From a virus: a stretch of 49,110 nt of DNA. The notes below the pieces were generated by a model, which saw nothing but the letters and a program-made list of their open reading frames with translations, was not told the DNA's origin and did no database searches. The stretch spans positions 1 to 49,110 of the IMG/VR virus record IMGVR_UViG_3300025941_000005; one strand, written 5' to 3'. Shown here one piece after another: positions 15,191 through 22,264 of the stretch. Numbering within the stretch: the first letter of the stretch is position 1; each line of letters opens with the position of its first letter. The position numbers and the translations under genes were made by a program.

Positions 15191-16132
15191 ATGGAGATCA
15201 AGCCCACTCAGTCGCTGGAGCTTCTCCTCGCGGCCGAACAAACCAAACTGCAGCGCGCGTTGCTGTCTAAGAACACTCAAACTGGGTACGCGTATGACTG
15301 GTCGCTCTTCACCAGATTCTGCGCCCGCGTGAACCGTGAACCCTTGCCGGCCACGGTCGAAACCCTCTCGCTCTATCTCACCGACCAGCTCACCGAAGGG
15401 AAGAAAATCTCTACCGCCGTCCGCCGTACGTCCGCTATCACCCACATGCACCGGACCAGTGGACTCGACACACCTGTTACCGGCGAGATTCGCGTCCTGC
15501 TGAAGGGAGCCAAGCGGATCAGGGGAGAGCAACCGCGCGAAATGCGGCCTCTGGCAATCGAGGACCTGCGTAAGATATCCCGCATCCTCAGCAAGCGCGC
15601 CACGGCCATCGACTGCCGCAACAGGGCAATACTGGTGCTCGGGTTCGCTTCGGCGTTGCGGCGGGAATCGCTGGCAGCGCTCGAACTCTCGGACGTCGAG
15701 TATTGCGACCAGGGCCTGGTGCTGAAGATCCGGAGAGAGAAGCAGGACCAGGAAGGGCGCGGCCGGTATATCGGCCTGCCGTTCGGGAAGCGTGCGGCCA
15801 CGTGTCCAGTGCGCAGCCTGGCGGCCTGGATGAAGCACCGCGGTACCGAACCCGGCGCGCTCTTCACCCACATACCCTGCGACGGGCGCCCGATCAGCGG
15901 CGAAACCATCGGACGAATGGTGAAGACCTCCGTGGAATTGATCGGCCTCGACTCCCGCGAGTATTGCGGGCACAGCTTGAGGAGTGGATTCATCACCGCC
16001 GCCGGCGAGGCGGGAATTCCGCTGCTGGTCATCGGCGCGCACAGCGGGCACCGATCGCTGAGCACGTTGAAACGCTATTTCCGCAGAACTGAGATATGGA
16101 AAGAGAATCCTTCGGGTTTGCTGGACCTCTGA
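15191..16132 (+). CDS. int: Tyrosine recombinase / integrase
   Basis: 313 residues. N-terminal SAM-like core-binding helices (residues 10-100, 'TQTGYAYDWSLFTRFCARV'), then the catalytic domain with Arg157 in 'ASALRRESLAALELSDV', His261-x-x-Arg264 in 'GHSLRSGF', His287 in 'HSGHRS' and nucleophile Tyr296 in 'TLKRYFRR'. All signature residues are present and the length is normal, so it should be active. It would integrate the circular genome into the host chromosome, with the attachment site probably in one of the flanking non-coding stretches. ATG at 15191 lacks a strong ribosome site. A XerC/D-like resolvase role is possible. Confidence 0.93.
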   Translation: MEIKPTQSLELLLAAEQTKLQRALLSKNTQTGYAYDWSLFTRFCARVNREPLPATVETLSLYLTDQLTEGKKISTAVRRTSAITHMHRTSGLDTPVTGEIRVLLKGAKRIRGEQPREMRPLAIEDLRKISRILSKRATAIDCRNRAILVLGFASALRRESLAALELSDVEYCDQGLVLKIRREKQDQEGRGRYIGLPFGKRAATCPVRSLAAWMKHRGTEPGALFTHIPCDGRPISGETIGRMVKTSVELIGLDSREYCGHSLRSGFITAAGEAGIPLLVIGAHSGHRSLSTLKRYFRRTEIWKENPSGLLDL

Positions 16133-16187
16133 AGGCCCGCCGGCTTGGAATTGTCGGGGTAGCGTCTTCACTCCGTTGAAAGAGTGC

Positions 16188-16244
16188 TGAAATCCGGTCG
16201 GGGTCAACCAATGGCTGGGAGCCACTGCACCCGACCGGACTTCA
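16188..16244. other. Two-level hairpin downstream of integrase
   Basis: Outer stem tccggtcggg (16193-16202) with cccgaccgga (16230-16239), extendable past one mismatch; inner stem tggct / agcca (16212-16216, 16220-16224). No T-tract. Could be an attachment-site dyad or an RNA structure. Confidence 0.45.
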
Positions 16245-16523
16245 ATCCATCGCCAGGCCAGCTTGCAAACCGACCGAGCGACTACAGGATACCTTACCGC
16301 ACCCGGTAGTCCGCATCGGGTAATGTACTGCTTGAAAAATAAAGAGAATATCTTGTACGCTGTGGAGGTTTGCACGGGCGTGCCCATTTCTGCCCACCCC
16401 TCGCGCAGTAAAACGGCTCTTTCACACGTTGTTTCTCTTGGCGGAGTTGTGTGGGGAGCTGTTGACCGGGGGGGCTAGAGCTTGATAAATTTGTACCGAT
16501 AAACTCGAACATTTGATTGTCAA

Positions 16524-16561
16524 AAAGGGGTGCTGGAGGGTGGAACCGCGGCACCCCCTTT
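16524..16561. terminator. Bidirectional rho-independent terminator
   Basis: Stem ggggtgc (16527-16533) with gcacccc (16551-16557), 17-nt loop. On the minus strand it is followed directly by TTTTTG, a good terminator for the leftward operon; on the plus strand by a CTTTCTATTTCCTTTT tract, ending the integrase transcript. Confidence 0.7.
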
Positions 16562-16697
16562 CTATTTCCTTTTCACAATTTCAGAGCCTTCGTACTCCAG
16601 GCGTACCAGTCCCTTTGCCTGAGCCAAAATTCTGCACACGGTTGTAAACTAAAGCGGGCTCGCCTGTTGTTCGTCACTGTTCAGCACAGCGGCCCAA

Positions 16698-16767
16698 CCG
16701 CCAGGCCGATTGATTAGCCAACCGTGTTCCATCCACGGTGTCCGGTTTGGCGTCAATCGGTCGGCGG
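16698..16767. ncRNA. Nested triple stem, candidate structured RNA or att/ori element
   Basis: Outer stem: ccgcc plus ggccgattga (16698-16713, one bulged A) pairs with tcaatcggtc plus ggcgg (16753-16767). Inner stems: gccaa/ttggc (16717-16721, 16747-16751) and accgtg/cacggt (16721-16726, 16734-16739), loop ttccatc. It is not a tRNA cloverleaf. Whether it works as RNA or DNA is unknown. Confidence 0.5.
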
Positions 16768-16958
16768 CCTAGGCCCCGTTAGGAAACTTTGATTTCTATA
16801 GAAGAGTACCAGTCAAACCTATAGGACAGTGACATGATAAGCCCGGCGGCAATTCGAGCACAACGGTAAGAAATGCGGATTAGCGTTTTCCCGAAGAAGC
16901 CAGGGGAATCGTGCCAAATTTGCATGGTTCCTTTGGCACGTTTCGCCGCTGAATTGCG

Positions 16959-17171
16959 CTATTCCAGGTGACGGCGCTCTTCTTCGGTCTGTGTGACCTG
17001 GGCACTGGTTGACGTGGTGTCACCCGATCCGACAATCTCATCCCTTGGCGCCAGTTCGGCCTCTGCCTGCAGCCAGTCATCGAGGGCCAACCCGTCGATA
17101 CTGCCGCGTGCTTCGTAGAGCTCGTACGCGCGTTCTCGGATCCGATCGTCAGTCATAGGTGTACCGTACAT
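16959..17171 (-). CDS. DUF2934-domain protein
   Basis: 70 residues with the DUF2934 signature 'RIRERAYELYEARGSIDG' followed by 'ALDDWLQAEAELAPRDE' (family recalled, not searched). These proteins are short, usually bacterial, and of unknown function. ATG at 17171 has AAGGA at good distance; a second ATG five codons on is possible. Last gene of the leftward early operon, upstream of the terminator at 16524. Confidence 0.8.
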   Translation of the reverse strand: MYGTPMTDDRIRERAYELYEARGSIDGLALDDWLQAEAELAPRDEIVGSGDTTSTSAQVTQTEEERRHLE

Positions 17172-17198
17172 TGAGGCGTCCTTGCTCCTGCGTGCTGC

Positions 17199-17582
17199 CT
17201 ATCCTGCCCACATCCGCAAATCCCGGGGAACCGCGTGCCTTGTAACCGTTCTCGCGGAACACCCTACAGCCAGTTCGATCTGATTGTTTGAATAGCCTGC
17301 CAGGCACAGCTCGCGGATTTGGCCGTACTTGAATGTCGGTAACCGCCTTCCATCGATAGCCGGGATGCCAGCGACCCGCAAGAATCTAGTTGCGGCGGTA
17401 TGCGAGACTTCGGCCACCTGTGCGCAATACGAAGTCGGGAAGCCTGCCACGGCCAATCTGCCGATGGTCAACAGAGTGGAGTATGGTTTCCGTCCGCCGA
17501 AACATCCCAGGTCGGTTCTGCGCTTCTCAAAGTGCAAGCCATCACGCAACGCTGTTATTACTGCCAGATCAACTGATGGCAC
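17199..17582 (-). CDS. Helix-turn-helix DNA-binding protein
   Basis: 127 residues, GTG start. Two helix-turn-helix units are visible: 'YCAQVAEVSHTAATRFLRVA' near residue 52 and 'QIRELCLAGYSNNQIELAVG' plus 'CSARTVTRH' near residue 88, the latter like resolvase/transposase-type HTHs. Likely a transcription regulator. It overlaps the 3' end of the secreted-protein gene by 25 bp, so expression is coupled. No ligand domain is seen. Confidence 0.7.
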   Translation of the reverse strand: MPSVDLAVITALRDGLHFEKRRTDLGCFGGRKPYSTLLTIGRLAVAGFPTSYCAQVAEVSHTAATRFLRVAGIPAIDGRRLPTFKYGQIRELCLAGYSNNQIELAVGCSARTVTRHAVPRDLRMWAG

Positions 17583-18193
17583 GGCAGACCACCCACCTGT
17601 TTTGGATCCATGCCGGCGCAGGAAGCTACCCCCAGATCCTTGATAGTTTTCCCCGTGGGGTCGACGGTGGGGTCATTCGGCAGTAGAAAATTGATACCGC
17701 CGAAAGCTATTGCCGCGGCGAACTGAGTGCCCACGCCGGCCGCGAATCCGCCACCGCAGGCAATGCCCTGGTTACCATCCGAGGTACACCCGGGGAATGT
17801 TGACGGCGCCGGCGCCACCGTGCCCGATTGCCCGAGACAGAGCCAGGACTCCTGCCACAACTCGTACGCGTAGTAGGTCACGGTCTGAGCGGATGGCAGG
17901 CGGAAGGCGAGCGGCACCAGGCGCGTGAAGGTTGCGGTCATGTGATCGCCGTCCCGCCAGGCTAACGGCGCGATCGCCGGCAGTAGTGCCGTGGAGCTCG
18001 AGTAAGTGCCCACCTCTCCCTGTGGGATGCCTTGCGCCCGAAATGTGGATTGCTGGATGCCGAGCACGCCATTCTGGTAGACCAATACCGGCCCCACTGG
18101 AACCACTGTCAGGGTGTGAGAGCAGCTCGCGGGCGTCTGTCCATACCCATGGGTGCTGGCCAGGCAAAGCAGGGTGATAATTAGGCGGCGCAT
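17558..18193 (-). CDS. Secreted protein with signal peptide
   Basis: 211 residues. N-terminal signal peptide 'MRRLIITLLCLASTHGYGQ' with cleavage after about residue 18, then a beta-rich region 'HTLTVVPVGPVLVYQNGVLG' and a Gly/Cys-rich tail with several cysteines ('PGCTSDGNQGIACGGGF'). No known family. A phage gene exported by the host is usually cargo that alters the lysogen's surface or environment. Its start overlaps the upstream stop by one base. Confidence 0.65.
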   Translation of the reverse strand: MRRLIITLLCLASTHGYGQTPASCSHTLTVVPVGPVLVYQNGVLGIQQSTFRAQGIPQGEVGTYSSSTALLPAIAPLAWRDGDHMTATFTRLVPLAFRLPSAQTVTYYAYELWQESWLCLGQSGTVAPAPSTFPGCTSDGNQGIACGGGFAAGVGTQFAAAIAFGGINFLLPNDPTVDPTGKTIKDLGVASCAGMDPKQVGGLPCHQLIWQ

Positions 18194-18459
18194 CAGCCGC
18201 CAGCTTCTGAGGTCGGAATGAATTGCCAGCAGCCGCTTGCGGGCTCTTTGGCCCAGGTGCTGCGGGTGTCGATGTTCACTCCGTTAGGCCTGAATACGTG
18301 GAGCATCAAAGCCTGTTGGTCTATGACTTCGGTTACGATGGCAGCTCGAGCGACGAGTTCACCACCGGCTTTCAAGGTTCGCGATTCGTAGAAATAAACG
18401 CCTTGACCGACGAAGGGGCGGGGTTCGGCTGCTGAACCTGCACCAGATTTCTGTGGCAT
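18193..18459 (-). CDS. Small protein, unknown function
   Basis: 88 residues. ATG at 18459 is chosen because GGAGG lies 5 nt upstream. Predicted beta-rich ('GQGVYFYESRTLKAGGELVA', 'AAIVTEVIDQQALMLHVFRP'), ending in a Gly/Ala tail. No signal peptide. Head to head with the rightward element that starts at 18509. Confidence 0.65.
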   Translation of the reverse strand: MPQKSGAGSAAEPRPFVGQGVYFYESRTLKAGGELVARAAIVTEVIDQQALMLHVFRPNGVNIDTRSTWAKEPASGCWQFIPTSEAGG

Positions 18460-18508
18460 GAAGGCCTCCAATCTCGGCTCAGTCTACCCCGATTGGGAGG
18501 GTCGAACC

Positions 18509-18560
18509 ATGGCCCGCGCTGGACAGGCCGATGCAAAAACCGTCATCGGCCAGCGCTGGA
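18509..18560 (+). repeat. Left copy of a diverged direct repeat flanking the malectin gene
   Basis: Begins ATGGCCCGCGCT and matches 19355-19405 over about 50 bases (shared blocks also include TGCAAA, ACCGTCA and CCAGCGCT). Both copies start with ATG and encode 'MARA'. The pair brackets the rightward malectin-like gene. Confidence 0.6.
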
Positions 18561-18889
18561 TTGAAATAGCGCTGGCCGCCAACGGTTTCGAGTGGCGGCC
18601 TGTTGAGCGCGGTCCCCGAGAGAGACACTATCGGTATGCGTCTGTTGCTGCTCGCATTTATCCCTCTTCAACTGTTTGCCCAACAAGTCGAAGTGCATAT
18701 CAACTGTGGCGGCCCAGCACTAGGAATCTATTCCGCCGACAAGTACTTCAACGGAGGGAATGCCTACAAGACGGCAATGCCCGTTCCCCTTGGCAAGTCT
18801 GCGCTACTCGAAACAGAACGATACGGCCAGTTCGCCTACAACATTCCCTTTCGCAATGGGCCGGCGGCAATCACCCTGTACTTCATTGA
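18509..18889 (+). CDS. Possible short gene overlapping the malectin gene
   Basis: ATG at 18509 has GGGAGG 8 nt upstream, a strong start. The first 40 codons ('MARAGQADAKTVIGQRWIEI', 'ALAANGFEWRPVER') look coding. Beyond about 18640 the frame runs through the malectin gene in a different register and its composition turns to a shadow, so the true C-terminus is doubtful. It may be a broken gene of which the remainder was displaced by the malectin gene. Confidence 0.35.
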   Translation: MARAGQADAKTVIGQRWIEIALAANGFEWRPVERGPRERHYRYASVAARIYPSSTVCPTSRSAYQLWRPSTRNLFRRQVLQRRECLQDGNARSPWQVCATRNRTIRPVRLQHSLSQWAGGNHPVLH

Positions 18890-19343
18890 AAACTCGCTTG
18901 CCGTGACGGCTGTAGGGCAACGGATATTTTCAGTCACCGTCCAGGGGGCGGTAGCGATTCCAACCCTCGACATCTTCAAGGAAGTGGGCCTGAACGTGGG
19001 GTACACCCGAACACTCACTACGACAGTCACGAACGGGATACTGATGCTGTACTTCTCACCGCTCGGCTACCACCACAATGCTGTCCTCAGTGCGATAGAT
19101 GCGGTAGCCTTACCCATTCTGCCGACTGTACCGCCAGCAGTGATTGGCTTCCGGCCGACTCGCGCGGCGGACCAGTCTTTCATCCTGCCGGCGCGATCGT
19201 TTGCCTGTTACCTGAATGGATTGCGATTGACAGAAGGGGAAGACTACCAGGTGGATTCAACTACGGGAATGGTTACCCCAGTTGTTGGAAGTGCACTAGC
19301 AGGAGGGCAGGGAGTTTTAACGTGCGACTACACGCCCAGGTGA
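18636..19343 (+). CDS. Secreted malectin-like carbohydrate-binding protein
   Basis: 235 residues from ATG 18636, chosen because a signal peptide 'MRLLLLAFIPLQLFAQQ' follows at once. Then a malectin fold: 'VEVHINCGGPALGIYSADKY', 'ALLETERYGQFAYNIPF', 'ITLYFIEN', 'GQRIFSV', 'IPTLDIFKEVG' and 'AVLSAIDAVAL', in the usual malectin order. Malectin domains bind diglucose-type glycans in eukaryotes, and related bacterial domains bind plant or cell-wall sugars. The C-terminal 55 residues are a separate beta domain. It faces against the surrounding leftward operon and is bracketed by a repeat, so it is probably acquired cargo expressed in the lysogen. Confidence 0.75.
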   Translation: MRLLLLAFIPLQLFAQQVEVHINCGGPALGIYSADKYFNGGNAYKTAMPVPLGKSALLETERYGQFAYNIPFRNGPAAITLYFIENSLAVTAVGQRIFSVTVQGAVAIPTLDIFKEVGLNVGYTRTLTTTVTNGILMLYFSPLGYHHNAVLSAIDAVALPILPTVPPAVIGFRPTRAADQSFILPARSFACYLNGLRLTEGEDYQVDSTTGMVTPVVGSALAGGQGVLTCDYTPR

Positions 19344-19354
19344 TACCGTGTGGA

Positions 19355-19405
19355 ATGGCCCGCGCTATTCAGGCGCCTGCAAACACCGTCAGTCGCCAGC
19401 GCTAG
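19355..19405 (+). repeat. Right copy of the repeat flanking the malectin gene
   Basis: Counterpart of 18509-18560. In the same register it reads 'MARAIQAPANTVSRQR' then a stop at 19403-19405, so it is a truncated echo of the gene start at 18509. It overlaps the tail of the leftward gene at 19389. Confidence 0.55.
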
Positions 19406-19613
19406 TGGCAACTTCCTCGAATCCGAGGAAGGGAAGTTCAACAGCCTTGATCCCGTGCAGGGCTATGTAGTGGCGGGACACCAGCCAAGTGCGCCTGCCG
19501 ACCGTCACGGGTTGGTGAGTACCTTTCGCTTCGATCAGCCGTTCCACGATTCGCCGTAAGTCCGGATCGCTGTAGTGCAGGGGCTTTCCGCAGTGGCAAA
19601 GTTCTTCGCTCAT
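19389..19613 (-). CDS. Small CxC protein, unknown function
   Basis: 74 residues starting 'MSEELCHCGKPLHYSDP', a half zinc-binding motif, followed by helix 'DLRRIVERLIEAKG' and a beta hairpin 'VTVGRRTWLVSRHYIALHG'. Couples to the upstream gene through an ATGA overlap. No family recognised. Confidence 0.65.
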   Translation of the reverse strand: MSEELCHCGKPLHYSDPDLRRIVERLIEAKGTHQPVTVGRRTWLVSRHYIALHGIKAVELPFLGFEEVATSAGD

Positions 19614-19861
19614 ACCGGCAGTCCGCCCTCTTTGCGAGCCAGCCGTTTCCCTTCTTCGTCCGATACCAGGGTTAGGGTGATGATGTGGTCTTTCGGGTGA
19701 ACCGCAATGTTAGAGCGCCCGCTTTCCATGAATCGTTCAATATCCTCGCCCGTGATCTCGACTTTCGTCACCCCGAATTTGTACATCAGGATTGCGCAGA
19801 GCTTGTACCATTGCTCCTCGATCTCGTGTACCACGCCGTGGTTTGGGTTGAACGATTTCAT
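19610..19861 (-). CDS. Small alpha/beta protein, unknown function
   Basis: 83 residues: helix 'VHEIEEQWYKLCAILMYKFG', strand 'VTKVEITGEDIERFM', then 'SNIAVHPKDHIITLTLVSDE'. Coupled by 4-bp overlaps on both sides, so it is translated from the early leftward message. No family recognised. Confidence 0.65.
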   Translation of the reverse strand: MKSFNPNHGVVHEIEEQWYKLCAILMYKFGVTKVEITGEDIERFMESGRSNIAVHPKDHIITLTLVSDEEGKRLARKEGGLPV

Positions 19862-20133
19862 ATATCGTGCTCCGGATTGAAACCAAGGCGCATCAATTCC
19901 ACTATCGCGGTGAACCCGTGGGTTTCAAGGCGATCGATGATGCCGTCTATAAGTTCCCTCAAGACCTGGGACGACTGGCCGTTATTTCCGGGGTGACGCA
20001 AGGCCAATTGCAACGCGCCCACCACGCACAGGAGGGAGTGCAAATCTAAATGGATGGGCAGGATGAAATCACGGGAGGCCGTAATTTCCCGCGTCACTCT
20101 GTCCAACAGTTCGTTTTCGGCGCGTTTGGTCAT
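19858..20133 (-). CDS. Helical protein, unknown function
   Basis: 91 residues from ATG 20133, which overlaps the TGA of the 30-residue gene upstream; a TTG at 20157 in the same frame is less likely. Mostly helical ('KRAENELLDRVTREITASRD', 'LHLDLH'-like stretch, 'RELIDGIIDRLETHGFTAIV'). Coupled to both neighbours. No family recognised. Confidence 0.65.
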   Translation of the reverse strand: MTKRAENELLDRVTREITASRDFILPIHLDLHSLLCVVGALQLALRHPGNNGQSSQVLRELIDGIIDRLETHGFTAIVELMRLGFNPEHDI

Positions 20134-20222
20134 ACGAAGTACCTGCGAAAACTCCAAGGCCCTACATGCCGCATTTCGGGAATCTCAACCCTCGCATACC
20201 GATCTGGGTTAACCGTACTCAT
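20130..20222 (-). CDS. 30-residue microprotein
   Basis: Reads MSTVNPDRYARVEIPEMR, then HVGPWSFRRYFV, with ATGA overlaps at both ends (20219-20222 and 20130-20133). The perfect coupling in a chain of overlapping genes is the evidence that it is translated. Polar, with an aromatic/basic end; no function can be assigned. Confidence 0.55.
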   Translation of the reverse strand: MSTVNPDRYARVEIPEMRHVGPWSFRRYFV

Positions 20223-20371
20223 GTTTTTAAAATGGCAACTACTACAGCCATAACAGCCACACTAAAGGCGTACCAAAACCTTCTTCTCCACATTTTTACT
20301 TCAGCATAGGGAGTAAGCCCCTGGGTACGTACTTGGTGAAGGTTCCAACGGACTTCGGTTTCCCAGTTCAT
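20219..20371 (-). CDS. 50-residue single-pass membrane microprotein
   Basis: A polar N-terminal 26 residues ('MNWETEVRWNLHQVRTQGL'), then 'KMWRRRFW' and a membrane span 'YAFSVAVMAVVVAIL' ending in KT. GAAGAG lies 5 nt before ATG 20371 and its TGA overlaps the next ATG. The basic patch before the span predicts the N-terminus stays in the cytoplasm. Candidate early membrane effector or lysis modulator; untested. Confidence 0.6.
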   Translation of the reverse strand: MNWETEVRWNLHQVRTQGLTPYAEVKMWRRRFWYAFSVAVMAVVVAILKT

Positions 20372-20373
20372 TT

Positions 20374-20670
20374 TTACTCTTCCGGTTTAATAACCTGGAA
20401 ATCCCCCGCCAGCTCCCCTGCTCCCATGGTGTCGGGCGAGAGCACTGTATCAGCAGTACGCTCGGGTTTGGTGACATCCAAAACCCGCAGCGTTACCAGG
20501 GATACCAGCCGCGTCATCTCGAAATTCATGGGCGCGTTACAGGCACGCATGGCGTTCACTGCAGCCCTGTTCGCTTCGAACCAAACGTGAGGGTGACGAT
20601 GCGCGCCAACCTGCTGGATACCTTCCAGGATGTTCGCGAGCGCTAGCTGCACTGCTTCGTGGTCCGTCAT
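20374..20670 (-). CDS. Small protein, unknown function
   Basis: 98 residues: helices 'HEAVQLALANILEGIQQVGA' and 'FEANRAAVNAMRACNAPMNF', then 'MTRLVSLVTLRVLDVTKPER' and an acidic end. ATGA overlap with the upstream gene. No signal peptide or family recognised. Confidence 0.65.
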   Translation of the reverse strand: MTDHEAVQLALANILEGIQQVGAHRHPHVWFEANRAAVNAMRACNAPMNFEMTRLVSLVTLRVLDVTKPERTADTVLSPDTMGAGELAGDFQVIKPEE

Positions 20671-20972
20671 GGCTTACGCTCCAGTGCGGCACACAAGTGC
20701 CTTTCCAGGTCTGCCTTTAGCTCCCACCGCAAGATATCGTTCTGCCGAACAATGTCGAGGGCGTGGTAAAGCGCCGCACGCAGCCGTTCGATCTCTTCGA
20801 TGGCCGCACCCAAAAGCCCGTTGATCGCCACATCGCAGCACTGTGTTGCTTTGAGCCGCGCTAAGATGTCTACGCCAACAGTGTGCGCAGATTGAAGGCT
20901 CTCCCGATCTGCATCTAGGGACTCGCGAAGTGGAACTGCTGATTCCTGGTTGCCCTTCAAATCGTTGCCCAT
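20667..20972 (-). CDS. Helical protein with a decayed copy elsewhere
   Basis: 101 residues from ATG 20972, just after the stop of the HNH gene; a longer upstream reading overlaps that gene and is rejected. Amphipathic helices with 'QESAVPLRESLDADRESLQ' and 'AAIEEIERLRAALYHALDIV'. The first segment is duplicated, with a stop codon, at 554-612. Function unknown. Confidence 0.6.
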   Translation of the reverse strand: MGNDLKGNQESAVPLRESLDADRESLQSAHTVGVDILARLKATQCCDVAINGLLGAAIEEIERLRAALYHALDIVRQNDILRWELKADLERHLCAALERKP

Positions 20973-20977
20973 TCGAG

Positions 20978-21310
20978 CTATGCCCCTTTCAAAGTAGACT
21001 CGAAAAGCCCGTTGAATTTCAATATCAGCTTTGTAATATCCAACCCATGCACAGCCGCAAAGTCGAGCGGCCCTAAAGCGTGTAGTGATTCGGCACCCGT
21101 CTGATGGTGCACCAGACAAAGCGGAATCACCTGCAAGTCTGAAGACTTCGTACCCATTCCATGCGAGCCCGTGTGAGCAGCTTCCACCCTCCTAGTCGAT
21201 TCACAAACACAGCAGGCGAACCGTCTCACGAACGCCTTGTACTTCTCATTGCGGACTGGCTTACCTCGTTGGTAACCCTGAACTGATCGAACTCCATAGG
21301 CCGTAATCAT
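20978..21310 (-). CDS. HNH-type nuclease
   Basis: 110 residues from ATG 21310, which overlaps the TGA of the membrane microprotein upstream. Zinc knuckle 'CCVCESTRR' then 'VEAAHTGSHGMGTKSSDLQV', 'IPLCLVHHQTGAESLHAL' give the C-x-x-C, His, and C-x-x-H-H arrangement of HNH folds; this subtype resembles the DUF968/NinG-like phage nucleases that act in recombination. Likely a DNA endonuclease in recombination or replication, or a homing-like enzyme. No intron is evident nearby. Confidence 0.75.
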   Translation of the reverse strand: MITAYGVRSVQGYQRGKPVRNEKYKAFVRRFACCVCESTRRVEAAHTGSHGMGTKSSDLQVIPLCLVHHQTGAESLHALGPLDFAAVHGLDITKLILKFNGLFESTLKGA

Positions 21311-21402
21311 CGGCCATCCAGGAACAGCAAAGCCCCAGCAATAGCCAGAAACCAGACGGCGTACCAAATTCGATCAGGCCAGGAGAGCTTACGGTCCATC
21401 AT
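21307..21402 (-). CDS. 31-residue membrane microprotein
   Basis: 'MMDRKLSWPDRIWYAVWFLA' followed by IAGALLFLDGR. A charged N-terminus and one span. ATGA overlaps with the gene before and the HNH gene after. One of three such tiny membrane genes in this operon. Confidence 0.6.
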   Translation of the reverse strand: MMDRKLSWPDRIWYAVWFLAIAGALLFLDGR

Positions 21403-21632
21403 TCTGTCCGCCTGAGAATGTATTCCACTCCCCGAATACGTGCCCCTGGAATAACCGAGCCATCCCGCAATGCTTTCCTGATCCGCTGGTAATCCGGTTT
21501 CGACACCATCATGCCGGCAGCCGCGATCGCCTTTTCATCGGTGATCTCGACCGCTTCGTACCGGGACACCTGCAGGCCGGTTTCCTCAGCAGCCCGGCAT
21601 ACTGCGGAGTCCTCAGCGTAAGGTGGCATCAT
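21399..21632 (-). CDS. Small protein, unknown function
   Basis: 77 residues. Helical N-terminus 'AVCRAAEETGLQVSRYEAVE', then 'DYQRIRKALRDGSVIPGARI' and 'GVEYILRRTE', which resembles a small DNA-contacting or winged element but with no clear family. Coupled to its neighbours by stop/start overlaps. Confidence 0.6.
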   Translation of the reverse strand: MMPPYAEDSAVCRAAEETGLQVSRYEAVEITDEKAIAAAGMMVSKPDYQRIRKALRDGSVIPGARIRGVEYILRRTE

Positions 21633-22264
21633 CAGGCACCACCTTTACGCTGCAGGCCAATGAAGGCGGAAAGCATTACCGTACGAACCACGGCATTCGG
21701 CACACCCTGGGACTCCGCATGAATGCAGGCCTGAGCGTAAACGTCTATCAAGGCATTCGTCTGATTGAGCAGCGTGACGCCCCAGGGTTGCAATTGCTGA
21801 GCCTGCGGAGCCCGTGATGGCATTGCTACCGGGCCATAGGTTCCAGTCCCCTGTGATTGAACGGGTGGGGCACTGGCGGCCGGCTTACGCTGCTGGGACT
21901 CGTGGATGGAAGCTGCTAGCTGGCGTTCGAGCAATGACGGCGGTTCGTCCTGCATCTCTGCGCGAGCCCGCGACTTTTCACCCTCTGGAGCCAGCCACAC
22001 GTCGATATAACCCTGTTGCGCCTTGCCAGTGGCTTTCTTGCAGATGTAGAATTCTTCCCGGTTGCCGAGCTGCAGGCCGTAAATCTTGTTGGCGATTCCC
22101 AGGGAAAGGTAAGCACTGCGGCCGTCAACCAGCCCGAAGTACACCTGCTTCTCATCACCGAATCGCGAGTCGCAAATCTTGCCCGTGGGGTATTTCAAGG
22201 CGATCCGCTCGGGCACGTTCGGCTGGAGCATGAGTTTCGATGGCGCGTTTCCGTTGTTGTTCAT
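21632..22264 (-). CDS. Possible single-stranded DNA-binding-like protein
   Basis: 210 residues. N-terminal 95 residues are beta-rich ('ERIALKYPTGKICDSRFGDE', 'KQVYFGLVDGRSAYLSLGIA', 'FYICKKATG') and could form an OB fold. A Pro/Gln/Ala linker (105-160) precedes a short helical tail. AGGAGG sits before ATG 22264. The layout of an OB-like core plus disordered linker resembles SSB, and it lies among recombination-type genes, but no SSB motif is clear and I am not sure. Confidence 0.45.
   Translation of the reverse strand: MNNNGNAPSKLMLQPNVPERIALKYPTGKICDSRFGDEKQVYFGLVDGRSAYLSLGIANKIYGLQLGNREEFYICKKATGKAQQGYIDVWLAPEGEKSRARAEMQDEPPSLLERQLAASIHESQQRKPAASAPPVQSQGTGTYGPVAMPSRAPQAQQLQPWGVTLLNQTNALIDVYAQACIHAESQGVPNAVVRTVMLSAFIGLQRKGGA

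Larger units (their letters stand above)
16133..16958. other. Long non-coding region after integrase
   Basis: About 826 bp without a convincing gene; the short open frames have irregular composition and no ribosome sites. It holds three separate secondary-structure elements annotated on their own (16188-16244, 16524-16561, 16698-16767) and palindromes tctataga and cctatagg near 16795 and 16820. Probably contains the phage attachment site and the end points of both converging transcripts. Confidence 0.6.

Noticed and set aside
15373-16065. 230-codon minus-strand frame within the integrase
   Set aside because: Ser/Arg-rich shadow of an unmistakable tyrosine recombinase.
14900-16387. Long open minus-strand frame antisense to the integrase, continuous with the gene at 14654-14899
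   Set aside because: It mirrors the integrase codon bias, has irregular composition and no start signal; only the last 81 codons look real.
16263-16717. Short frames in the region after integrase (71, 86 and 66 codons)
   Set aside because: No ribosome sites, irregular composition, and they run through the terminator hairpin.
16133-16958. A phage attachment site
   Set aside because: Region is suitable, but without host sequence no core can be identified.
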